Of a DNA stretch of 27,604 nucleotides, positions 21,929-27,604 are shown piece after piece (within the stretch, counting starts at the first letter, position 1; the number at the start of each line of letters is the position of its first letter). The stretch spans positions 1 through 27,604 of the forward strand of contig CAZQXO010000028.1 in the NCBI GenBank assembly GCA_964597445.1, given 5' to 3'. The notes under the pieces are model-generated. The model made no database searches and had not been told where the DNA came from. It saw only the letters and a program-made list of their open reading frames with translations. The position numbers and the translations under genes were made by a program. The DNA is from UBA10649 sp964597445. GTDB lineage: Bacteria > Actinomycetota > Actinomycetes > S36-B12.

Positions 21929-23095
21929 TCAGGCGATCCCGAGGATGTGATCGACGACGAGCTGGTCGAGAGCCTCGATGCCGTACCCACGCTTCGCGAG
22001 GGCATCGACATCGAACTTCTCGACCATGAGCCCGGCCGCCGCATCCGTGGAGTACGGACCGACGGTCGGAACCGCGAGGTCGGCCACGCCGGTGTACGAC
22101 ATGGCAGCGGCAACGCGGGGATCTGAGTCGAACTCGCGGGCCTTCTCCGCGAATGCGAGGTAGTTGCGGATGCAGCCGCGGGCGAAGTCCCAGACTCCGG
22201 CGACATCCTCCGTGCGATAGGCGTGGGCATCGAAGTGCTTGACGCCCGAGTACCCGCTGGTCTCGAGCAGTCGAACGAGGAAGAAGTGATCCTTCAGCCC
22301 CTCCGAGCCGAAGCGGAAGTCCTGGTCGAAGCGCCCGATGCGCTGGTCGTTGAGGTCGATGTGGAAGAGCTTTCCCTGCCAGAGCGTCTGGGCGACACCC
22401 TGGTAGAACGAGAGCCCGGACATCGTCTCGTGCGCCACCTCGGGGTTGAGACCGACCATCTCGCGATGCTCCAACGTCTCGATGAAGGCGAGGGCATGAC
22501 CCACGGTCGGGAGGAAGATGTCGCCGCGAGGCTCGTTCGGCTTCGGCTCGATGGCGAACCGGATGTCGTACCCCTTGTCCTGGACGTACCCGGCGAGGAA
22601 GTCGAGTGCCTCGGCGTAGCGGGACAGGGCGTCACGGGTGTCCTTGGCGGCTGCGGACTCGACGCCCTCGCGTCCGCCCCAGAACACGTACGTGGGTGCG
22701 CCCAGCTCCGCGGCGACGTCGATGTTGCGCATCGACTTCTGGATCGCGTAGCGCCGGATGTCGCGATCATTCGACGTGAAAGCGCCGTCCTTGAAGATCG
22801 GATGGTAGAAGAGGTTGGTCGTCGCCATGGTGCAGACGAGGCCGGTCTCGTCCAAGGTCTTCTTGAAGGCATCGAGCTCGGCGCGACGCTGGGCTTCGGG
22901 TGCGCCGAAGGTCATGAGGTCGTCGTCGTGGAAGCTCACACCGTAGACGCCGATGCCGGCGAGCCCGCGGAGCATGTCATCGATCGCGATGGTGGGTCGA
23001 ACGGCCTCACCGAACGGATCGCGACCGCGATTGCCGACCGTCCAGAGTCCGAACGAGAAGCGGTCCTCGGGTCGCGCGACGAACTCCTTGGCCAT
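21929..23095 (-). CDS. xylA: Xylose isomerase
   Basis: 388 residues, the length of the short actinobacterial (class I) enzymes. Active-site residues are present: His56 and Asp59 region in SFHDDDL, Glu183 and Lys185 in AIEPKPNEPRGD, Glu219 and His222 in NPEVAHETM, Asp247, Asp250 and Asp257 in FHIDLNDQRIGRFDQD, and Asp289 in KHFDAH. It converts D-xylose to D-xylulose and also glucose to fructose in vitro. ATG 23095 begins the conserved MAKEFVARPEDRFSFGLWTVG; further upstream codons in frame are not family-like and cross the promoter. GGAGAGG lies upstream. It is the first gene of the transport operon. Confidence 0.97.
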   Translation of the reverse strand: MAKEFVARPEDRFSFGLWTVGNRGRDPFGEAVRPTIAIDDMLRGLAGIGVYGVSFHDDDLMTFGAPEAQRRAELDAFKKTLDETGLVCTMATTNLFYHPIFKDGAFTSNDRDIRRYAIQKSMRNIDVAAELGAPTYVFWGGREGVESAAAKDTRDALSRYAEALDFLAGYVQDKGYDIRFAIEPKPNEPRGDIFLPTVGHALAFIETLEHREMVGLNPEVAHETMSGLSFYQGVAQTLWQGKLFHIDLNDQRIGRFDQDFRFGSEGLKDHFFLVRLLETSGYSGVKHFDAHAYRTEDVAGVWDFARGCIRNYLAFAEKAREFDSDPRVAAAMSYTGVADLAVPTVGPYSTDAAAGLMVEKFDVDALAKRGYGIEALDQLVVDHILGIA

Positions 23096-23150
23096 GCTCC
23101 GCCCTCTCCGCGCATCGTCCACGGCGGATCCCCACGACACCGCCTGACCT

Positions 23151-23173
23151 ATATGTTGTGTGCGCCAACATAT
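23151..23173 (-). promoter_or_regulatory. Palindromic operator upstream of xylA, candidate ROK/XylR site
   Basis: ATATGTTG and CAACATAT are exact reverse complements separated by seven bases. The half-site resembles the GTTTG...CAAAC symmetry of Bacillus XylR boxes, as expected for a ROK repressor. It covers the putative -10 box (23167-23172). No second copy was found elsewhere in the window, including before xylB. Confidence 0.7.
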
Positions 23174-23196
23174 GCACGAATGCCCTGACACGACAA
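23167..23196 (-). promoter_or_regulatory. Putative promoter of the xylA operon
   Basis: On the minus strand TTGTCG (23196-23191) and TATGTT (23172-23167) are 18 bases apart, each matching four of six consensus positions. The -10 lies inside the palindrome, giving a simple steric repression model. Confidence 0.5.
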
Positions 23197-23220
23197 GGCG
23201 AAAGGGCCTCCATCCGATAA

Positions 23221-23249
23221 CGATTTGGTCACGCGTCGTGACCACATCG
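23221..23249 (-). terminator. Hairpin downstream of xylB
   Basis: 23221-23233 pairs with 23237-23249, a 13-bp stem with one mismatch and loop CGT. It starts eight bases past the xylB stop and precedes the xylA promoter. There is no long T run after it, so it may be a weak or factor-aided terminator. Confidence 0.55.
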
Positions 23250-23257
23250 GCGGGCGA

Positions 23258-24643
23258 TCAGTAGAGGGACGTGCGGGCCCGCGCATACGCCTCGCGCACG
23301 GCGGGCGCCGGTGCCGGTTCGTGCACGACGACCGTGCCCTCCCGGACACTCGGCCACTCCGGCGCCTCGGCCCCGCCCGCCAGGACCCACGCCGCCTGAC
23401 GGGCCGCTCCGTCGGCGACGTACTCGCCGGCGGGGGGCACGACCACGGGAACCTCGAAGAGCGTCGCGGCAACTGAGCCCACCGCGGGGTTCGCCGCAGC
23501 TCCCCCGACCAGCAGCACCCGACGGGGCTGCACACCGACGTCGACGAGCGCGTCGACCGCATCCGCGAGTCCGCCGAGCATGCCCTCGACCGCGGCTCGT
23601 GCCAGGTTCTCGGGCGTCATGTTGTCGCGGGTGAGCCCGTGCAGCGATCCACGAGCCGTCGGCAGGTTGGGCGTGCGCTCACCGTCCAGATAGGGCAGGA
23701 GCGCGAGACCTCCCGCTCCCGGCTCGGCGGCGAGGGCGAGTCGTGCGAGTCCGTCGAGATCCACGCCGAGCATGGCCGCCGTCGACGTGAGCACCCGTGC
23801 AGCGTTCAGCGTGCACACGAGCGGCAGGAACCGGCCAGTTGCATCGGCGAAGCCGGCGACCAGTCCACGTGGATCACGAGCAGGGACATCCGAGACCGCG
23901 AAGGCCGTCCCGGAGGTGCCGAGAGACACGACCACGTCACCCGGCCGGGCACCGATGCCCAGCGCGGCCGCCATGTTGTCACCGGTCCCGGGGCCGAGGA
24001 GGATGCCACCGCTCATCTCACCGACGGCGTCCGCTGGCCCCACGACACGCGGCACAGTCGCGTCGTGGCCGAGGGCGAGCTCGAGCAGGTCGTGCCGGTA
24101 GTCGCCACTGATCGGGGACCAGTAGCCCGTGCCCGAGGCCTCACCCCGATCCGTCGCCGCAACGTCGGGGCGACGGGCCAGCAGCCATGTGAGGTAGTCG
24201 TGCGGCAGCATCACGCGGGAAGTGCGAGCGGCATGGTGCGGCTCGATGCGCGCCATCCACCGGACCTTGCTGACCGTGAACGCCGCGACCGGGACGCTTC
24301 CGACGGCATCTGCCCACGCCTGCGGGCCACCCAGCTCGGCGACGAGGTCATCGGCATCGGGCGCCGAACGGGTGTCGTTCCACAGCAGCGCCGGGCGGAC
24401 GACCTCACCGGAATCGTCCAGTGCGACCATGCCGTGCTGCTGGCCCCCGATCGCGAGGGCGCTCACCCCGTCGAGGAGGCCGTCGAGCACCTGGTCGAGT
24501 GCGGACACCCACGCCGAGGGGTGCACCTCCGTGCCCTCCGGATGCGAGGCACGCGCCTCGCGGACGAGGGCGCCCGTCTCGGCATCCCGGACGACGACCT
24601 TGACGGACTGGGTTGAGGAGTCGACTCCCGCGACAAGGGGCAT
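23258..24643 (-). CDS. xylB: Xylulokinase
   Basis: 461 residues of the FGGY kinase family. GVDSSTQSVKVVV at the N-terminus is the first phosphate-binding strand; GGQQHGMV and LLWNDTRS are typical of XylB; the C-terminal half has VSLGTSGTAF, LPYLDGERTPNLPTA and LLVGGAAANP. It phosphorylates D-xylulose to xylulose 5-phosphate, which enters the pentose phosphate pathway. The ATG at 24643 has no Shine-Dalgarno site but lies six bases from a TAGTTT -10-like box, so the mRNA is probably leaderless. It is separated from xylA by a hairpin and a promoter, so the two are likely transcribed separately. Confidence 0.95.
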   Translation of the reverse strand: MPLVAGVDSSTQSVKVVVRDAETGALVREARASHPEGTEVHPSAWVSALDQVLDGLLDGVSALAIGGQQHGMVALDDSGEVVRPALLWNDTRSAPDADDLVAELGGPQAWADAVGSVPVAAFTVSKVRWMARIEPHHAARTSRVMLPHDYLTWLLARRPDVAATDRGEASGTGYWSPISGDYRHDLLELALGHDATVPRVVGPADAVGEMSGGILLGPGTGDNMAAALGIGARPGDVVVSLGTSGTAFAVSDVPARDPRGLVAGFADATGRFLPLVCTLNAARVLTSTAAMLGVDLDGLARLALAAEPGAGGLALLPYLDGERTPNLPTARGSLHGLTRDNMTPENLARAAVEGMLGGLADAVDALVDVGVQPRRVLLVGGAAANPAVGSVAATLFEVPVVVPPAGEYVADGAARQAAWVLAGGAEAPEWPSVREGTVVVHEPAPAPAVREAYARARTSLY

Positions 24644-24649
24644 GCGCGC

Positions 24650-24655
24650 AAACTA
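24650..24655 (-). promoter_or_regulatory. Putative -10 box giving a leaderless xylB transcript
   Basis: TAGTTT on the minus strand is followed by six bases and then the xylB ATG, which places the predicted transcription start at or next to the A of ATG. The -35 region is weak (GGCAAA at about 17 bases). Confidence 0.45.
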
Positions 24656-24723
24656 CCGCTCCTTACCTCCCCTTTGCCCGGGCATGACCATGGCCGCATC
24701 GCCGGAGGAGGACCATCGAAGCC

Positions 24724-26016
24724 ATGAGCACCGGCGTCCCCCTCCTCTCCCCCCGATCACGCTCCGAGCACGTCGCACAATTCGGCTCCACCCCCGACTT
24801 CGCGTCGCCGGACCAGCAGGCATGGCTCATCGACGAGGTCGAGCGCGCACGTCTGCGCGGGCGCGGTGGCGGCTGGTTCCCCACCCACCTGAAGCTGCGT
24901 GCCGTGCGCGACAGCGCCGCATCACGTCGACGTCTCAGCCGCACGCGCCAGCCGATCGCGATCGCCAACGGCATGGAGGGCGAGCCCGCGAGCAGCAAGG
25001 ACGTGTCGCTCATGGCGGCGAACCCGCATCTCGTCCTCGACGGCCTGTCCATGGCCGCCCAGAGCGTGGGCGCGACAGAGGCCCGCATCGCCGTGCACCG
25101 CGGCTCACCCGTCGAGGCGACCATGGCCCGTGCGCTTCAGGAACGCGACCACGACCCTGTGCCGATCTCGCTGGTGCTCCCGCCCGCGCGCTATGTGGCA
25201 AGCGAGGAGAGTGCGCTGTCCCACTGGGTGGGCGACGGAATCGCCACTCCCGTGTTTCCCGACCGACCGTTCCAGAAGGGTGTCGACGGGAGACCCACAC
25301 TGGTGCAGAACGTCGAGACACTGGCGCACCTGGCGCTCATCGGTCGCTACGGCAGCGTGTGGTTCCGGGAGAGAGGATGTGCCGACGCACCCGGCACGAC
25401 CCTCGTGACCGTTGCCGGATCGGTGGAGCGTCCCTCCGTCGTGGAGGTTCCGGTCGGCACCCATGTCTCCGCCATCCTGAACCAGGTGGGTGGCCCCACT
25501 CGACCAGTGCTCGGCTACCTCACCGGCGGCTACGGCGGCTCCTGGGTGTCCGCGCACGATCTCGATTCGGCCACGTGGGATCCGGATGGGGTGCGGTCGG
25601 CCGGCGGAGTCATCGGCGCATCCGTGCTCTGGGTGCTGGGTCAGGGCACCTGTCCTCTCGTCGAACTCGATCGCATCACCACGTGGATGGCCGGTGAGAG
25701 TGCCGGCCAGTGCGGACCGTGCATGTTCGGGCTTCCGTCGGTCGCCGAGGACGTCCATGAACTCGCCTCAGGCCAGGCAGATGCCACCCTTCTCCCCCGG
25801 CTGCGCCAGCGTCTCGGCCTCGTGGCCGGACGTGGAGGGTGCAAGCACCCCGACGGCACAGCACGTCTGGTCGCGACCGCACTCGACGCCTTCGCGGACG
25901 AGGTACGGCTCCACGAGCAGGGAGCGTGCTCGGCGCCCGAGTTGCTCGGACCCCATGTGCCTGTGCCCGACGCCCGTTCGCTCGCCGACGACCCACGAGG
26001 GAAGGACTTCCGATGA
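24724..26016 (+). CDS. NuoF-like NADH-binding flavoprotein, stand-alone
   Basis: 430 residues related to the 51-kDa NADH dehydrogenase subunit. RGRGGGWFPTHLKL (45-58) is the glycine-rich flavin/NADH loop, ANGMEGEPASSKD (81-93) follows, and YVASEESALSHWVGD and LVQNVETLAHL are conserved; an SLBB-like stretch follows at about 228-275. The iron-sulfur region keeps Cys330, Cys333 and Cys373, but the first cysteine of the NuoF CxxCxxC motif is Ala327 (ESAGQCGPC). No nuoE, nuoG or other complex I gene is adjacent, so this is not complex I. GGAGGAGG stands upstream. It overlaps a small ferredoxin gene as ATGA, suggesting an NADH-to-ferredoxin pair. The final acceptor is unknown. Confidence 0.85.
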   Translation: MSTGVPLLSPRSRSEHVAQFGSTPDFASPDQQAWLIDEVERARLRGRGGGWFPTHLKLRAVRDSAASRRRLSRTRQPIAIANGMEGEPASSKDVSLMAANPHLVLDGLSMAAQSVGATEARIAVHRGSPVEATMARALQERDHDPVPISLVLPPARYVASEESALSHWVGDGIATPVFPDRPFQKGVDGRPTLVQNVETLAHLALIGRYGSVWFRERGCADAPGTTLVTVAGSVERPSVVEVPVGTHVSAILNQVGGPTRPVLGYLTGGYGGSWVSAHDLDSATWDPDGVRSAGGVIGASVLWVLGQGTCPLVELDRITTWMAGESAGQCGPCMFGLPSVAEDVHELASGQADATLLPRLRQRLGLVAGRGGCKHPDGTARLVATALDAFADEVRLHEQGACSAPELLGPHVPVPDARSLADDPRGKDFR

Positions 26017-26258
26017 GCACAGCAGAGCACACCCTCGTCCTGAACCCGGTGACCTGCGACGGTCGAGGACTCTGCCACCTGGTCGCTCCTGAGCTCATCG
26101 GGATCGATGAGTGGGGCTACCCCCTGCTCCCGGGAGGAGCGCTGCGCGCGGACATCAGCGCCACGGACCTGCCCGCCGCGCGGGCGGCCGTCGACTCCTG
26201 TCCCGTCCTGGCCCTGCACCTCGAGCGCAGGCGTCAGTCGAAGACGACGCCCTTGTGA
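26013..26258 (+). CDS. Small ferredoxin, P450-partner-like
   Basis: 81 residues with Cys15, Cys21 (CDGRGLC) and Cys63-Pro64 (DSCPVLAL), the three-cysteine pattern of 3Fe-4S ferredoxins; the middle ligand position holds Gly. It is translationally coupled to the NuoF-like gene by an ATGA overlap, so it probably accepts electrons from that flavoprotein. The C-terminal tail (RRRQSKTTPL) is basic and unusual, and its coding end overlaps the convergent mutarotase gene by 25 bases. It is distinct in sequence from the ferredoxin at 8991. Confidence 0.85.
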   Translation: MSTAEHTLVLNPVTCDGRGLCHLVAPELIGIDEWGYPLLPGGALRADISATDLPAARAAVDSCPVLALHLERRRQSKTTPL

Positions 26259-26665
26259 AGGATGAAGCACCCGTAGGGCACGGAGTCCAGCGTGTGCACG
26301 ACCGCGTAGGCATCGCGCACTCGGGTGTAGAAGTCCAGACGCGGAATGACACCGAACTCGAGAGGCCGGCCCTCCCTCTCCTGAGCGAGCCGGAGGAGAT
26401 CCTCCTGCACAGACGTCGTTCGGGACGGGTCGTTGTCGACCTCCATGCGCTCCAACGGATGGGGAAGGAACGAATCCAGGGGCAGCACGCCAAGGATCGC
26501 CTCGGCCGCCCGCAGGATCGTGACCTCACCCAGCCGAATGACGGGTCGACCTGACGACATCGACGGGAAGTTGCGGTCGACGAGAGCGAGCTGATCCCCG
26601 TGGCCCATGTCGTCGAGGACCTTCAGCAGATCCCCACTGAGCAGCGGATCGACCCCCTTGAGCAC
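26234..26665 (-). CDS. RbsD/FucU family sugar mutarotase
   Basis: 143 residues, normal for the family. The N-terminal active-site region GHGDQLALVDRNFPS (21-35) has His22, Asp24 and Asp30; FGVIPRLDFYTRVRDAYAVVHT and PYGCFILHKGVV are the C-terminal family motifs. Members interconvert pyranose, furanose or anomer forms of ribose or fucose. HGDQ...NFP is nearer FucU-type proteins, but I do not separate them with confidence. The start is GTG at 26665, two bases after the stop of the preceding acidic gene, so the two are probably co-transcribed. No ribose or fucose transport gene is in view beyond the xylose-type set. Confidence 0.88.
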   Translation of the reverse strand: MLKGVDPLLSGDLLKVLDDMGHGDQLALVDRNFPSMSSGRPVIRLGEVTILRAAEAILGVLPLDSFLPHPLERMEVDNDPSRTTSVQEDLLRLAQEREGRPLEFGVIPRLDFYTRVRDAYAVVHTLDSVPYGCFILHKGVVFD

Positions 26666-26667
26666 GA

Positions 26668-26937
26668 TCAGCCCTCGTCGCCCGTGTCGAGCGCGAGGAT
26701 CACCGTCTCCTCCTGAGCCAGGAGTCGGGAGTCGGCGTCGTACACGCTGATCTTCTCGTCCTCCAGCAGCAGGTTGCCGTCGGCATCGAGCACATCGATC
26801 GTCTCGTCGATGACCGATCCCTCGGGGCCGGAGGCCACGACGAGGTCGTCGACCACGGAACCGACAACCGTGCCGTTGGCGTCGAGGATGACCTCGACTT
26901 CGATGTCCTCGCCGATCTCGATGTCGTCGTCAGCCAT
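26668..26937 (-). CDS. Small, extremely acidic protein with internal repeats, function unknown
   Basis: 89 residues, of which 27 are Asp or Glu while only one Lys and one Arg occur; there is no Cys, Trp or His. Hydrophobic Val/Ile/Leu alternate with acids, as in beta-strands. Three short repeats of the form D-A-[D/N]-[G/S]-x-[hydrophobic]2 begin at Asp19 (DANGTVV), Asp51 (DADGNLL) and Asp67 (DADSRLL), the last two 16 residues apart. No signal peptide is seen. GGGAGA precedes the ATG by six bases, and a TAGACT -10-like box (26967-26972) lies upstream. It is directly upstream of the mutarotase gene. I do not recognise the family; Asp-rich turns could bind Ca2+ or other cations, but that is speculation. 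Confidence 0.75.
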   Translation of the reverse strand: MADDDIEIGEDIEVEVILDANGTVVGSVVDDLVVASGPEGSVIDETIDVLDADGNLLLEDEKISVYDADSRLLAQEETVILALDTGDEG

Positions 26938-27008
26938 GGGTTCTCCCGTGTGTCGGTGGAGACGACAGTCTAGGTCCCCCTCCCCGCCAGCCCGGCTGCC
27001 GGATGAGA

Positions 27009-27604
27009 TCAGGCTCCGAACACCACCGTGCGCTGACGGTTCAGGAACACCCTGTCCTGGGCAAAGAGGCGAACCGCCCGCGAGAGGGCGATGCGCTCGA
27101 CGTCACGACCGATCTCCGCCAGGGCCTCGGGGGTGAAGGTGTGGTTCACGCGCTCCACTTCCTGATCGATGATCGGTCCCTCGTCCAGGTCCGACGTCAC
27201 GAAATGAGCCGTGGCACCGATGAGCTTCACGCCTCGGGCATGGGCCTGGTGGTAGGGACGAGCACCCTTGAAGCCCGGGAGGAAGGAATGGTGGATGTTG
27301 ATGACGCGACCGCTCAGTTCACGACACGCCTCATCCGAGAGGATCTGCATGTAGCGAGCCAGGATGACCAGGTCCACGTCGAGCTCGGAGACCAGCTCCA
27401 GCATCCGCTTCTCCTGCTGCGCCTTCGTCTCCGGGGTCACCGGCAGGCAGTGGAATGGGATTCCGTGACGCTGGGCGATGGATCGGCACGTGTCATGGTT
27501 CGACACGATCGCGACGACATCGAGGGCCAACTCCCCGGCATCCCTGCGATACAGCAGGTCCAGCAGGCAGTGGTCGTACTGCGACACCATGATGAGAGCC
27601 CGGC
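27009..27604 (-). CDS. purU: Formyltetrahydrofolate deformylase, C-terminal part (cut by window edge)
   Basis: 198 residues are visible; the frame continues past the right edge through RALIMVSQYDHCLLDLLYR, so the N-terminal ACT domain and domain junction are missing. The formyltransferase-fold catalytic domain is complete: VINIHHSFLPGFKG with the catalytic Asn-His pair, GATAHFVTSDLDEGPIIDQE with the catalytic Asp, and NRQRTVVF at the C-terminus. It hydrolyses 10-formyl-THF to THF and formate, balancing one-carbon pools. An internal ATG at 27590 is not the true start. The gap to the next gene is 71 bases. Confidence 0.95.
   Translation of the reverse strand, partial: RALIMVSQYDHCLLDLLYRRDAGELALDVVAIVSNHDTCRSIAQRHGIPFHCLPVTPETKAQQEKRMLELVSELDVDLVILARYMQILSDEACRELSGRVINIHHSFLPGFKGARPYHQAHARGVKLIGATAHFVTSDLDEGPIIDQEVERVNHTFTPEALAEIGRDVERIALSRAVRLFAQDRVFLNRQRTVVFGA

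Noticed and set aside
24724..26016. Part of a respiratory complex I operon
   Set aside because: No nuoE, nuoG or membrane subunits follow, and the cluster motif is altered; treated as a stand-alone flavoprotein.
1..27604. Mobile elements, CRISPR arrays, tRNA or rRNA genes
   Set aside because: No transposase, integrase, spaced direct repeats or RNA gene sequence was recognised on either strand.

Overview
This is GC-rich, densely packed DNA with short intergenic gaps, ATGA stop/start overlaps and several leaderless-looking starts. Together with a 388-residue actinobacterial-type xylose isomerase, 3Fe-4S P450 ferredoxins and an AA10 lytic polysaccharide monooxygenase, this points to a high-GC actinobacterium. 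I cannot place it below that level. No tRNA, rRNA, CRISPR array, insertion sequence or phage gene was seen, and no gene-free stretch exceeds about 210 bases.

Region 1 (1-10366) looks like an inducible catabolic island for an amine-bearing, probably aromatic, compound. It encodes a glutamine-synthetase-like gamma-glutamyl ligase (cut by the left edge); a meta-cleavage block of HpaE/AmnC-like aldehyde dehydrogenase, class III extradiol dioxygenase, FAH-family enzyme and acetoacetate-decarboxylase-family protein; a P450 with a phthalate-dioxygenase-reductase-like flavoprotein and a class I amidotransferase; a MarR regulator; a second (PuuD-like) amidotransferase; and a 3Fe-4S ferredoxin with its FAD reductase. 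Five copies of one inverted repeat (core CGTTCG-N4-CGAACG, then AT) lie upstream of every transcription unit here, including marR itself. They define a candidate regulon. The logic resembles the aniline (Tdn/Atd) and isopropylamine (Ipu) gamma-glutamylation routes, but with a P450 where the aniline systems use a Rieske dioxygenase. The substrate is not known.

Region 2 (10501-13698) holds a two-gene unit: a 515-residue protein of unknown function and a thiamine-diphosphate enzyme, closed by a perfect 16-bp-stem hairpin. Region 3 (13742-16468) holds a secreted chitin/cellulose-type LPMO with two FnIII and two near-identical CBM5/12 modules on the minus strand, and a divergent Gfo/Idh/MocA dehydrogenase.

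Region 4 (16428-24643, minus strand) is a xylose-type sugar unit. xylB has its own leaderless-looking promoter. After a hairpin, a promoter overlapping an 8-7-8 palindrome leads into xylA, a lipoprotein sugar-binding protein, a single-domain ABC ATPase, a permease, a ROK repressor and an aldose 1-epimerase. Region 5 (24724-27604) has a stand-alone NuoF-like flavoprotein overlapping a small ferredoxin, an RbsD/FucU-type mutarotase, a very acidic repeat protein, and the C-terminal part of purU, which runs off the right edge.
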